Assembly (NCBI GenBank): GCA_029718625.1
Contig: CM056380.1
Coordinates: 111,048,302-111,112,301, forward strand
DNA from: Synaphobranchus kaupii
Lineage: Eukaryota; Chordata; Actinopteri; Anguilliformes; Synaphobranchidae
Direction: 5' to 3'
DNA length: 64,000 nt
The notes under the pieces are model-generated. The model did not search any database. It saw only the letters and a list, made by a program, of their open reading frames with translations, and was not told the origin of the DNA. Shown piece by piece: positions 54,701-64,000 of this stretch (the stretch's first letter is position 1; the number at the start of each line of letters is the position of its first letter). A program made the position numbers and the translations under genes.

Positions 54701-57700
54701 CCGGCTGCATGGTTAAAAAAAAGTTTAAGTATAATATATTACCAAATGTAAGGTAGTAACCAAAATAAAAAAAGGTCATCATTGGGTCAGATTAAGGATA
54801 AATTACGCTGCTCATAATATCTAGTCTAATCTATCATACTCTCCAAAATAATCCCAGTTTACATAGTATTTCCAGTCACCCACAATGGAGGAAAAATCCA
54901 AACAGATTATAAAACATATCCAAACACATCAGAGTAACCCCAACAAAAAAAGGGAAGGAATCTCAGAGTGTTAGATTTAAATCATCAAAACTTTAATTCA
55001 CTATAATATATTTACCAGAAACCTGCCATTTCATTTTAAAAGCCTTGACATAGCATTTTATTTTAATGCCTTGTGCTTTCACATTTCTGCCAAAGTACAA
55101 AGCCTGCACTCATTTGAAACATGAGTCACATCGCCTTGGTTACCGAAGATGAGCATCTTGCCTCGACTCCACCTCGTTGTCAGATGGTGTCAGATTTCTA
55201 GGGCGATATTACTCAGCCTGCCTGCTGTCTGACACAGGCCGACGCCGGGACTCATTAAAGAGCCTTCCTAGTCCAAGAACAAAATATTCCCTGTCCTGAT
55301 TTTCTGAAGTTGCACTTGCAAAAACCATGTACACAGACAGCAAGAAAAAAAAAATGATGAAAACTGTTTGAAGTAGGTCACTGGAGAGCTTCTGAAAACG
55401 AACGGCACTTTATTTAGATAATGCGCTGAAGACATCCTGCCAATCATCTCCACATCACAGAACATCCCACGTATAGAAAACCACAACCTCTTCCTCTCCG
55501 ATATCCCACTAGCTGCCAATTGGCTGCGGTGGAAATCCTGGCCTTCTTTCACAAAACCCCTCTCTTTAAACTGTTTCTTGATTTTTCCGTATTTGTTGGA
55601 ACCCTCTCTGCAAAAAAAGCCTCTTATCCAAAATACCCTGTATCCAATAATGAGTCATTCTTCGCAGAGCTTAGCCCTTTTTAATCTAAGGCATTTATTA
55701 TACAATATGTACTCGGGTGGTGGGGGGGGGGGGGGGGGGGGGGAGTCACGTTAAATATAGCACCCTCCCAACAACCTGGAAACTGGGCCCAAATTAATTA
55801 TACCGATATTCTGGTGAGAATAATTTCACATGTGACTATCCTGATGAAGCAATGGGCCGTTTGCCGGGCGGGAAGCGAGTCAGTGTTAATGCTATCGGAA
55901 AGGCCGTCCATTACTTTAGCCAATGGCGGCAGGGAGGCAGGTGCTCCCAGAGAGAACTCCAAGCAGAGTGCTTTCAGTAAACTCACTTAGACGAGTGAGT
56001 TTACGGAGGGGAAAGAGATGAGGGGGAGAAAAGAGGAGAGGAGAAGAGGGGAGGAGAAGAGAGGGGGAGAAAAGAGGAGAGGAGAGGGTTGTCTTTCAGG
56101 GTGTGGAACAGAGCAGCCAGACTGTCAACCTCCCATTAAATATTACCGTCAGTCCCGAGGCCCTTCTGTTTGTGTTTTAGTTTGCATAACTGCTAGCTAC
56201 TGCTTTGCAAGTTGCCAGCCAAGCTTAGCACAAGTTTCACGCCCTATAGCGTTTGTCAGCCTATCGTCTCTCTTAGGTCTGTAAATTCTCCCCTAGGGTA
56301 ATTCTCCCCTAGGGTACACCTGCACTGTTTTTTTTTTTTTTAGCTCCAGACCAATTTACACAGCTTCTTTTACACCACACTTACACAACATTCGCTCACA
56401 TACAATCCAGCTATTATACCGCTGGATATTTACTGAAGCAATTAAAGGGAACCACAGCAACCCGGGAGTCGAACCTACAACCTCTTAGTGGCAAGCCCAG
56501 TTCCCTAACCGCTACACTCCAGCGCCAGCCCTGCGTTACTCCAGCGCCAGCCCTGCGTTACTCCAGCGCCAGCCCTGCGTTACTCCAGCGCCAGCCCTGC
56601 GTTACTCCACCGCCAGCCCTGCGTTACTCCACCGCCAGCCCTGCGTTACTCCACCGCCAGCCCTGCGTTACTCCAGCGCCAGCCCTGCGTTACTCCAGCG
56701 CCAGCCCTGCGTTACGCCAGCGCCAGCCCTGCGTTACGCCAGCGCCAGCCCTGCGTTACTCCACCGCTAGCCCTGCGTTACTCCACCGCTAGCCCTGCGT
56801 TAGGGCTGAAATTGCGGTCGCTCTGGATAAGACGTAGCGTAATGTAGCATACGGTGAGGTACAGCGGTTCCCACTGCGCTGACCTTGTTTGATTTCCTCA
56901 GCCGTCCTGTCGATCAGCACGTACAGGGACCACACTACGCAGGTGATGGCGATGACGTGGAAGGTGACCGAACACATGATCTTCCGCCGCTCGCTGGACG
57001 TCATCTGCAACTTCTCCCACTGCGGACAGAGACAGGTCACATGATCACACGCTGCACAAAGAGACCGGTCACATGATCTCACACGGCACAGAGAAGGGTC
57101 ACATGATCACAAGCTGCGCAGAGACAGGTCACATGATCACACGCTGCACAGAGAGACCGGTCATATGACCAAACGATGGAACAGGGGCGTGGTCACAGTA
57201 CATGCAGTTCAGACGAGTCCTGCTGAGAAATCTCAGGGCATCCGTGCTCACAGTCAACATACAGCACATACAGCACAGTAAACACAAGCGCATACTTTCA
57301 GAACCAATGACATCATACTCAATGACATCATCCTGCCCCCCCCCCCCCCCCACTATGCACTCTCACACAACTCAATACCGTAAGTGGGGGCTCATCGACT
57401 GCCCCAGTGCAGATGACCTCCAAACAATCATTACAAAGGTGAACTTTTAGGTCAATATGACCTCACTACAACTCCCCGGCAATAACTACACTCGTTGGGG
57501 CCTGTGGAAAAATCGAGTTCCGGCGTTTTCCAGGGAGCGGAGTGGCATAATGGGGAAAAAACAAGGAACCAACTCATTAACTGGCACATTTTATTCATTA
57601 AAAGTGTTCTTTAAATTTACCGTCCGACCAGTCCGCCGTTCCGCCCGGTGCTCTTCTTCCTCAATAATGTTCAGTCCTTCAGAAATGGACACTCTTACTT

Positions 57701-59997
57701 TTCTTTTTCTTTTGTTTTACATTTCAACTAAGTCTGTCATTGATCTCACACGCTTTATATTGACTCACGGTAAATTGAGAGCCAACTTCGAATCATCTGA
57801 AGGGAAGAAGAGTATTTACCAAAGGGGGCAGTGTGTGTGTGTATCCATCAGGGGAACACAAATGTATCAAAGCAGAGTGTATTCACTGAGGGTGGGGGGT
57901 GGTGGAGGGAGTGCACTGATCAAGGCGAGGGGTATTCATCGAAAAGCAAAGTGGTTTCATCAAGGAAGGAAGGAGTGTCCATGGGAAGGGGGAAGTGTAT
58001 TTATCGAGGGGGGGAAGGATATGTATCCATCGAGGAGGAAGTGCAGTCTTCGAGGATGGAAGGTGTATCCATTGAAGAGGAAGTGTATCCATTGAAGAGG
58101 AAGTGTATACATTGAGAGGAAGGAGTATCAATCAAAAGGGTACGTACGCCGAGGGGAAAGGTGTACCCACTGAGGCGAGGTGTATTAATCCACGGGAATC
58201 GGTGCATATATCACCAGCGTCTCATCACTTAACCACCACTGCAACACAAACTAGCCATTCTTTACAAGCGACATCATAAATATCCAAATATGGTTTTAGG
58301 CATTAGTGGGTGGGTGAACATACTGTACATCCTTGTTGTTCTGATGTGATCCAACTGAGACATGGTTTTAAGGCAGCAGAAATGACATCCGGCACTAGAA
58401 CAAGCGCGCACCCTTCTCAAATGCTCTGCCCTTTGTGAAAACAGCGCACATCTCAGGCCGTACACTTCCTGGTAGCGAGAAACCTAAGACATTTTTTTGT
58501 TTGAATAATTAATGTGGCCACCGAAAAAAAAAAAGGGCAATATTGCAGACAAAGCAAATACATAAAACCATGGTACAAGACTAAACCGCTGATTCCAGTA
58601 AGACATAATGATTTAAACAAAAACACACTACATTCAAAAAATGATGAAGCATCATTCTCCTGAGGCAAACACGCAAACCTAACAGACATGTTCCTGAAAA
58701 ACCTGCAAGAGATGACCTTAGAAATTCTGGCACAGAAGGAGTAGGGCCCTATTTTACGGACTCTCCCACCAGGTAAACATTTAAACATGATATTGTAACT
58801 GTATTACTATCTAGGTACGGATGCCTTATATTCAATGAATCGTTATCTGACTCAGAACTAGCCGTCAAGCAGCAGAAAAGGTTTATGTAGGAAAAGGTTT
58901 GTGTAGAAAAGGCTTATGTACAAAAGGTTTGTGTAGAAAAGGTTTATGTACAAAAGATTTGTGTAGAAGAGGTTTCTGTAGGAAAGGTTTATGTACGAAC
59001 GGTTTGTGTAGAAAAGGTTTATGTACGAAAGGTTTGTGTAGAAAAGGTTTGTGTAGAAAAGGTTTATGTAGGAACGGTTTATGTACGAAAGGTTTGTGTA
59101 GAAAAGGTTTATGTACGAAAGGTATGTGTAGAAAAGGTTTATGTACGAAAGGTTTGTGTAGAAAAGGTTTATGTACGAAAGGTTTGTGTAGAAAAGGTTT
59201 ATGTACGAAAGGTTTGCGTAGAAAGGTTTATGTACGAAAGGTTTGCGTAGAAAAGGTTTATGTACGAAAGGTTTGTGTAGAAAAGGTTTATGTACGAAAG
59301 GTTTGTGTAGAAAAGGTTTATGTAGAAAAGGTTTATGTAGGAACGGTTTGTGTAGAAAAGGTTCATGTAGGAACGGTTTGTGTAGAAAAGGTTTATGTAG
59401 GAACGGTTTGCGTAGAAAAGGTTTATGTAGGAACGGTTTGTGTAGAAAAGGTTTATGTAGGAACGGTTTGCATAGAAAAGGTTTATGTAGGAACGGTTTG
59501 TGTAGAAAAGGTTTATGTAGGAACGGTTTGTGTAGAAAAGGTTTATGTAGGAATGGTTTGTGTAGAAAAGGTTTATGCACGAAAGGTTTGTGTAGAAAAG
59601 GTTTATGTAGAAAAGGTTTATGTAGGAACGGTTTGTGTAGAAAAGGTTTATGTAGGAACGGTTTGTGTAGCAAAGGTTTATGTACGAAAGGTTTGTGTAG
59701 AAAAGGTTTATGTTGGGAGAAATAAAAGAGGAGATGAGTGAGCAGTGAGAGTAGAAACACGCTGGATCGAAGAGGGAGGGGCTTATCTAAGCGGGAGGGG
59801 CTGATTGGTTGCTTGCCTTGCGGAGCGGCTTGAGTTTGGTCTCCATGATGAACTCGTACTTGCAGAGTTCACAGCAGCGAGTGTCGGAGCTCTTGATCCA
59901 CTGCTGCAGACAGGCCTGGTGGACGAAACGCAGGCTGCCCGTGCAGTGGCAGGGCGTGATCAGCGGACTGTCCTCATCGCCCTCACAGTGGCAGATC
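51435..59997 (-). CDS. marchf8: MARCH-family E3 ubiquitin ligase, last three coding exons (5' part outside window)
   Basis: Membrane-bound RING-CH ubiquitin ligase of endosomes and plasma membrane that down-regulates proteins such as transferrin receptor and MHC class II in mammals. Exons on the minus strand are 59997-59817, 57019-56884 and 51740-51435. They encode most of the RING-CH domain, two membrane segments and a cytosolic tail. The translation is nearly identical to vertebrate MARCHF8 through the RING and membrane regions, and MARCHF8 neighbours ALOX5 in human. MARCH1 is the close paralogue; its tail differs. The first RING cysteine and the N-terminus lie on exons beyond position 64000. 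Two oddities are a GC-AG intron and a one-base frameshift in the tail. Confidence 0.93.
51741..53324 (-). other. marchf8 intron between the membrane exons, 3' part
   Basis: No gene or classified transposon. T- and A-runs occur at 52364-52376 and 52588-52599. Open stretches are short and domain-free. Confidence 0.5.
53325..53560 (+). repeat. Dispersed repeat, inverted copy at 445-688
   Basis: Contains GAAGCTCACTTCCTGGT, GCAAGTCAATGGTACC, AAAGTCAATAAACTTTT and TTGTGTCGTTTGGACAATAT. It matches the reverse complement of 445-688 along most of its length. The two copies are about 52.7 kb apart in inverted orientation. The family was not identified. Confidence 0.6.
53561..54125 (+). repeat. Compound fish repeat (SINE- or LINE-derived)
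   Basis: GGGTTTGCATGTTCTCCCCG, CTTGCTTCCTCCCGCACC and CAAAGACCTGTAGAG form a block found in many fish dispersed repeats. GTCAATAAAGTATCATTTAA near 54104 looks like a retroposon tail. A C-run lies at 53691-53701. Open frames here are not genes. The class is uncertain. Confidence 0.45.
54126..56300 (-). other. marchf8 intron, middle part
   Basis: About 2.2 kb without gene. It contains a G-run of about 21 at 55722-55743 and a purine-rich GAGGAGA stretch at 56020-56090. CTCCCCTAGGGTA is repeated near 56289 and 56305. No transposon ends were identified. Confidence 0.5.
56330..56520 (-). repeat. tRNA-derived SINE head, inverted
   Basis: On the minus strand it reads GGTTGTAGGTTCGACTCCCG, a tRNA-like B box in the context typical of fish SINEs (compare 61608-61800). 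A poly-T run precedes it on the plus strand. It merges on the right into the 22-bp array, which probably grew from SINE sequence. Confidence 0.65.
56511..56802. repeat. 22-bp minisatellite, about 13 copies
   Basis: The unit is CTCCAGCGCCAGCCCTGCG plus TTA, with CACC for CAGC and GCC for TCC as variants. It adjoins an inverted SINE head on the left and a short SINE-type tail (GTCGCTCTGGATAAGA) at 56816-56831. It ends about 80 bp downstream (in gene direction) of the donor of the membrane-segment exon at 56884. Confidence 0.95.
56884..57019 (-). CDS. marchf8: marchf8 exon: first membrane segment
   Basis: 136 nt, phase 0 in and 1 out, encoding [18 protein letters not shown] and the hydrophobic [16 protein letters not shown] segment, then DRTAEEIKQ. 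The acceptor is CCGCAG|TGG and the donor AACAAG|GTCAGC. The junction to the last exon gives KQG-ILEW, a few residues shorter than the human KQGQATGILEW, so alternative splice use is possible. Confidence 0.93.
57028..57170. repeat. 30-32 bp tandem repeat carrying TCACATGA
   Basis: Four units contain the exact core GGTCACATGATC, with TCACATGA at 57037, 57069, 57099 and 57129. A fifth is degenerate (GGTCATATGACC near 57159). Units also share CAGAGA and ACGCTGCAC. The array starts 9 bp upstream of the membrane-exon acceptor region, in the marchf8 intron. TCACATGA is the E-box core bound by MITF/TFE factors; function here is not shown. Confidence 0.85.
57171..57834 (-). other. marchf8 intron between RING and membrane exons, right-centre
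   Basis: No gene. A C-run at 57336-57351 is the only strong feature. Open stretches on the plus strand here have no domains. Confidence 0.45.
57835..58200. repeat. Degenerate minisatellite of about 20-24 bp units
   Basis: Variants of GTGTATCCATTGAAGAGGAA recur with drift from 57838 to about 58195; the best-preserved units are at 58048-58110. It reads as spurious open frames on both strands. It lies in the same marchf8 intron as two other arrays. Confidence 0.75.
58201..58874 (-). other. marchf8 intron, no feature recognised
   Basis: About 670 bp between two minisatellites, no gene or classified repeat. Confidence 0.5.
58875..59715. repeat. 15/30-bp minisatellite, about 56 half-units
   Basis: Two alternating 15-mers, GTGTAGAAAAGGTTT and ATGTACGAAAGGTTT or ATGTAGGAACGGTTT, form 30-bp units. 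Because 15 is a multiple of three and units lack in-frame stops, several frames stay open on both strands for up to 300 codons. The resulting HKPFL or KGLCR repeats are not proteins. The array ends about 100 bp downstream, in gene direction, of the RING exon donor. Confidence 0.97.
59817..59997 (-). CDS. marchf8: marchf8 exon: RING-CH domain
   Basis: 181 nt (one base plus 60 codons). Encodes [39 protein letters not shown] and ELCKYEF. The zinc ligands Cys, CxC, HxxC and CxxC of the C4HC3 RING-CH domain are all present; the very first Cys belongs to the upstream exon. The domain recruits the E2 enzyme. The donor is CGCAAG|GCAAGC, a GC rather than GT site. The exon joins in frame (K|W) with the next one. 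Confidence 0.95.
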
Positions 59998-60039
59998 CTG
60001 CAGCCGGGGAAAAGGGCAGAGTGCATATTTTAGAAACAC

Positions 60040-60300
60040 TTCACCGCACTCTCCCGTGCTGCCACGGGATTGGCCAAAAGGCTTACGTCACGCGGAAGAC
60101 ACCGGCCAATTGGAGATGTGCAGCTGTCAACTGATAACAAGTAAGCAAGAATCCATTCATAACTTCCTCCCCCTTACCTGTGCTGCCACAGTATTGGTCA
60201 AAAGGCTTATGTCACAAAGATGTCACAAGGATGTCACAACAATACATAGGCACGGATTCATTCCTACTTATGCTGCCACGCCATTGGCCTAAAGGTGTAT
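60040..60300. repeat. Three diverged direct repeats of about 120 bp
   Basis: TGCTGCCACGGGATTGGCCA, TGCTGCCACAGTATTGGTCA and TGCTGCCACGCCATTGGCCT occur at about 60057, 60180 and 60271. The first two continue with AAAGGCTTA(C/T)GTCAC. The repeats begin about 40 bp upstream of the RING exon acceptor. Confidence 0.75.
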
Positions 60301-60561
60301 AATACATACCTAAACAAATCATCCCAACCAATCAGTGTCTTTACCACTTTCTCATGGATGTGGGGTAGGGCAACAGGGTGGGAATTCACAACAGGCCATT
60401 TTCTCAGTAACAGAGACTCAGGGTGGGTGGTTTGTGTTTTCCTATGAAATCCGCTCCTGCCACATCGCCAATTTAACCAAGAACTCCTTCCATTTCCTTA
60501 CACTGGGAGCTGTGTTTGGACCCTGTCACTAGCAAAAATGATAAAGCATGACAGGTACGTG
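60301..60561 (-). other. marchf8 upstream intron, no feature recognised
   Basis: No gene or repeat seen in this stretch. Confidence 0.5.
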
Positions 60562-60730
60562 CCCACACACACACATATACACACACACGCACACGCATAC
60601 ACATACACACACAGGTACGTGCACACGCACACACATATACACACACACACGCACATGCACATGTACGCGCACACACACACACATACACATGCACGCGCAC
60701 ACACACGCACACACATATGCATGCAAACAC
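60562..60730. repeat. (CA)n-rich imperfect microsatellite
   Basis: CACACA runs interspersed with CACGCACACG and ATACACATA. GGTACGTGC occurs twice (60555 and 60613), suggesting an old 58-bp duplication. Open frames made of His/Thr or Cys/Val are artefacts. Confidence 0.9.
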
Positions 60731-61479
60731 ACCATAAAATAAATACAGAAACAAATTAATAAACAAATAAATAGTTTGGCAGTATTTACAGAATAATGAA
60801 CCTCATAAAACATTTTTGCAGACTCATGCGACTTTTTTTTGCCCTTTAATGTCTTACCTGTGGCTCAGCATCTGGTCCGAACAAAGGGGTACGAAGTTAA
60901 CACCCCGTGTGATGTTCTTAAGTCCATCTCTTAAACGGACTCGCTCTGTAAACTCAATCCAATCTCTCTTTATAGTTTTTGTTTCTCAGCGCGAGATCAA
61001 GAGCGTCTTAAAGCATCTAAAGCCCCCCCCCCCCCCCCCCCGGCCAGTGCGCCCTTTAATCACCTGTACGGCAGGTGTGTGGGGGGGGGGGGGGGGGGGG
61101 CTGGGGAGGGACTCCTCTGTGTGATGAGGAAGACCCAGAAGATGAAGGGGGAGGGTGAAGAGGCCTAGATAATGCCCTTTTTTTGTTATCTTGTTATATT
61201 TTTGATGAAAACATGTCAACTGATCCACATCAGCTATTTGCAGCATTGATCTGTGACATGAATGCCAGCAGGGTATAAGGCACCACAGCATTTCCTGGAT
61301 TTTAGTCATTATTATTCATTAATTCAAAGTCATATCGGGGAGTAAACAGGCGGTAGGTAGGATGTGATTTAATGGATAAGCAAATGGGCTACAGCTACAG
61401 CCTCTATTATGATTCTGTAAATACACAGCATTAAAAAAAACACTTTCAAAGTATGGCAGAGTGGAAGGAAGTAGCACCT
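60731..61479 (-). other. marchf8 upstream intron with C-run/G-run pair
   Basis: A run of 19 C (61023-61041) and a run of 20 G (61081-61100) are separated by 39 bp and could pair as a hairpin. No gene was seen. Confidence 0.7.
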
Positions 61480-61572
61480 AGCTACACGCGTGTCAGAGGC
61501 GTGTGTAGCACCTGGCTACACGCGTCAGAGGCGTGTGTAGCACCTGGCTACACGCGTCAGAGGCGTGTATGC
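61480..61572. repeat. About 36-bp tandem repeat, three copies
   Basis: The unit contains GTAGCACCTGGCTACACGCG followed by TCAGAGGCGTGT. GTAGC...GCTAC gives each unit a small dyad. It adjoins the SINE that follows. Confidence 0.85.
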
Positions 61573-61607
61573 ACCCGCACACACGGACATACGATACAGA
61601 CATAAGG

Positions 61608-61815
61608 AACTGGCCTTGTAACCGAAAGGTTGCAGGTTCGATTCCCAGGTAGGACACTGCCGTTGTACCATTGAACAAGGTACTTAACCTGAATCGCTTT
61701 GGTATATATCCAGCTGTATAAATGGATAATATGTTTTTTTTAAAATGCTAAAAAGCTGCGTAAGTCGCTCTGGATAAGAGCATCTGCTAAAAAAAATATA
61801 TAAATAAATAAATAA
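61608..61815 (+). repeat. tRNA-derived SINE (V-SINE-like), nearly complete
   Basis: Head: CTTGTAACCGAAAGGTTGCA then GGTTCGATTCCCAGGTAGG, a B-box-like promoter. Body: TGTACCATTGAACAAGGTAC and ATATCCAGCTGTATAAATGG. Tail: GTCGCTCTGGATAAGAGCAT followed by AAATA repeats. This arrangement is that of fish SINEs with an L2-type 3' tail. It is not a functional tRNA gene. Confidence 0.85.
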
Positions 61816-62904
61816 ATATGATAGAACTGGTGCACAAACATGACCAAGCATTTCAAATAGGTATCTGGAGAGCTTCAAAGTAAAACATAATAACCCCCCC
61901 CCCCCCCCCCCCACACACACACACAATTCGATTTTGTGTACCACTGGCCCAGAATAAGAGCACAGAATTTGATAAAGACTAATTACCCAAGCACCAACTG
62001 GCAAGGCCGACCTAGCTTCAGAGCAACACGAGAGAACTTGGCTCACGTTCTGGCTTGACGACAGCCGGCTTTCGATTACTGCAGATAATTGCTTTCAAAA
62101 TGACACACAACTGGGAATTCTGGAGAAGCGGTTAGCCATCGGTTCTCACATCGAGGAATCCACTCATCACCAGGGTGGGATTAGGTAAAATCACTTTAGA
62201 AGATAAAGGGATGTGCCACTGTGAACGTTAGCATGTGACCACCGCAAAAATAACCTCCTACCCCGGGAACAGTACTAACAATCACAAACGGATTGCCGCA
62301 AGATTGCCGCCAATTCAATATCAACCTGAAAAAAAACTGGAAAGGCAGGCGATCAGTTAACTCCGACAGGTAACAACAAGGTCAATTGCAACAGAGAAAC
62401 GCGTCCAGTATCGCCCGAATGTCCAGTATCGCCCGAATGTGTAGCAGTTAGCCAGGAGCAAAGGCCAGTGTGACTAACAGCTCGAATAGAAAATCTGTGG
62501 CGTCTTAAAATGAGACGAGGACTTTGAGAGTGAAAGGCGGGTGATAACTATTTCCTGAGCCTTTCAATTCGGCAAGGTCAACAAAAGATTAAAAGACAAC
62601 GTGCAGAAAAGAGAAAACAAACTGCTTTTTCCTTGGTACAAAGGAAATCTTGGGCGCCGGCATAATTATAAAGTTGAATTAAAGTACCAAGAGCCAATGA
62701 AAGGCCCGCACGCCTACTTGAAAAAACCCTGCCACTATTTATGACTGGAAGTGCTTTAAATTCAACCCTGTAGCTGTATAAATAAATTATTTGTCGTTTC
62801 TCCCATATCTGCAAACGAGTGATAAACGAGGCTTGGCATTGAATAATGTTTATTTGTACATTGTTTCCACATGGTAGAATTCCATTATGATGTCACAATA
62901 GAGT
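61816..62904 (-). other. marchf8 upstream intron, largely unassigned
   Basis: A C-run of 19 followed by a CA-run lies at 61894-61924. CCAGTATCGCCCGAATGT is tandemly duplicated at 62405-62440. No gene and no upstream RING-adjacent exon were found. Confidence 0.45.
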
Positions 62905-63110
62905 AGTTCTCATGCTCGGTCCTGGGGACGCAGTGTGTACGCGGGGTTTCTTTCCAGCCAGAATGGCAAACTCTGAATTGTAACAAGCTGTTAATTGTTT
63001 TTTAATTAGACACACTTAATGCCTATTGAAGGATTTACTCTCTTAAGGTAACATTGTATCAGAAATAGCTATGCCTGCTATGAAGAATTAACATCCAACA
63101 TTAACAATTC
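62905..63110. mobile_element. Truncated copy of the hAT foldback family
   Basis: This aligns with the left arm of the element at 25578. Both contain AACAAGCTGTTAATT, TTTACTCTCTTAA or ACCCTCTTAA, TATCAGAAATAGCTATGC and TGCTATG(A/T)AGAAT. Only one arm is present and the terminal bases have diverged (GCTCGGTCCTGGGG). Confidence 0.7.
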
Positions 63111-63459
63111 TCAGACAACCGCTTTCATCTTCTGTAATACGCTATATGGCAAACTATTATTTTGGAAGAAAAAAAATACCCCCCAAATACCCAAATGTAT
63201 ATGCTTCTCCCCACAAACACAAGACACAACTGTACAACTAGGTATGAGGTGTCTGGACAAAGCTTTAATCAACCAATAACAAGAATAAAGTGGATAATAT
63301 ACCTTTATACACTTTACTGTTAGGATGTTGCAGGGTTTATCACCAGAATTATCACTAACCAATGAAAGGCAACCTTTTATAAGACAGGTTAAGCTATGAG
63401 AGTGGGAGTAGGATGTACTGGTTCAGATTCTACACCTTTCTTCTATTTGCCTCCCTACT
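63111..63459 (-). other. marchf8 upstream intron, no feature recognised
   Basis: About 350 bp of unassigned intronic sequence between the foldback fragment and the terminal array. Confidence 0.5.
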
Positions 63460-63942
63460 GAGCTCAGAGTAAACTCTTTTGAGTTTGAGCTCAGAGTAAA
63501 CTCTTTTGAGTTTGAGCTCAGAGTAAACTCTTTTGAGTTTGAGCTCAGAGTAAACTCTTTTGAGTTTGAGCTCAGAGTAAACTCTTTTGAGTTTGAGCTC
63601 AGAGTAAACTCTTTTGAGTTTGAGCTCAGAGTAAACTCTTTTGAGTTTGAGCTCAGAGTAAACTCTTTTGAGTTTGAGCTCAGAGTAAACTCTTTTGAGT
63701 TTGAGCTCAGAGTAAACTCTTTTGAGTTTGAGCTCAGAGTAAACTCTTTTGAGTTTGAGCTCAGAGGAAACTCTTTTGAGTTTGAGCTCAGAGTACACAC
63801 TTTTGAGTTTGAGCTCAGAGTAAACTCTTTTGAGTTTGAGCTCAGAGTAAACTCTTTTGAGTTTGAGCTCAGAGTAAACTCTTTTGAGTTTGAGCTCAGA
63901 GTAAACTCTTTTGAGTTTGAGCTCCGAGTAAACTTTGAGCTC
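63460..63942. repeat. 27-bp minisatellite with internal hairpin, about 17.5 copies
   Basis: The unit is GAGCTCAGAGTAAACTCTTT plus TGAGTTT. AAACTC-TTTT-GAGTTT inside each unit is a perfect 6-bp stem with a TTTT loop, and GAGCTC is itself a palindrome. Units are nearly identical; single changes occur at 63767 and 63795. A period of 27 keeps frames open (LSSNSKEFT or SELKLKRVY repeats on the minus strand), which are not proteins. Confidence 0.97.
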
Positions 63943-64000
63943 GTCTGATTGGCTCAGTAATCGCTGTGGGACTTTTCCAGACACTCCTGCAAATGGGAGG

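Noticed and set aside
57457..58095. 212-codon plus-strand open frame
   Set aside because: The second half is a degenerate minisatellite and the first half has no recognisable domain. It lies antisense within a marchf8 intron.
58858..59760. 300-codon and 280-codon frames on opposite strands (HKPFL and KGLCR repeats)
   Set aside because: A 15/30-bp minisatellite keeps frames open on both strands. It lies inside a marchf8 intron and shows no coding signature.
61608..61700. Possible tRNA gene with B box GGTTCGATTCC
   Set aside because: The stretch continues into a SINE body and an L2-type tail and lacks a complete cloverleaf; it is a tRNA-derived SINE.
63423..63984. Repetitive 125- and 184-codon minus-strand frames
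   Set aside because: These are translations of a near-perfect 27-bp satellite, not proteins.
60003..64000. Search for the upstream marchf8 exon carrying the first RING cysteine
   Set aside because: No minus-strand stretch ending in a suitable TGC(C/A)G-type donor with matching residues was found; the exon is presumably beyond the window.

Overview
This window is vertebrate nuclear DNA, most likely from a ray-finned fish. Two protein-coding genes are present in pieces with consensus splice sites. The rest is dominated by fish-type repeats: Tc1/mariner and Sleeping Beauty-like ends, hAT, piggyBac and Harbinger-like miniature elements, tRNA-derived SINEs, an L2/CR1-like LINE and many minisatellites. 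No bacterial-style operons, CRISPR arrays or rRNA genes were seen. Species assignment cannot be made from this window alone.

Layout. Positions 1-11,700 form a repeat-rich region upstream of alox5. It holds a decayed second copy of alox5 exon 4 and parts of intron 4 (about 3,033-10,870), split by a Tc1 remnant, a LINE of about 5 kb with a nearly intact reverse transcriptase, a 1.5-kb LTR-like insertion inside that LINE, and a hAT MITE. Positions 11,716-44,932 (+) hold all 14 coding exons of arachidonate 5-lipoxygenase. They total 2,025 nt (674 codons plus stop), with iron ligands and membrane-binding tryptophans in the expected places. The introns carry several large minisatellites. Intron 9 is swollen from about 1.1 kb to 11.9 kb by a five-deep nest of transposons whose target-site duplications can be read. 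Positions 44,933-51,434 separate the convergent genes and probably include the long 3' UTR of the next gene. Positions 51,435-59,997 (-) hold the last three coding exons of a MARCH-family E3 ubiquitin ligase, best called marchf8: RING-CH exon, first membrane segment exon, second membrane segment plus tail. Positions 60,003-64,000 are its upstream intron; the 5' coding exons lie outside the window.

The two genes are also neighbours in human (ALOX5 and MARCHF8 on 10q11), so the window shows conserved synteny. Alox5 makes leukotriene and lipoxin precursors at the nuclear envelope. Marchf8 ubiquitinates membrane proteins in the endosomal system. Nothing in the sequence indicates that they act together.

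The most notable observations are the relic alox5 duplication, the time-ordered transposon nest, a (GT)n tract used as the 3' splice-site region of alox5 exon 5, a GC-AG intron and a homopolymer frameshift in marchf8, and a minisatellite that repeats a TFE/MITF-type E-box. No wholly new genetic system is evident.
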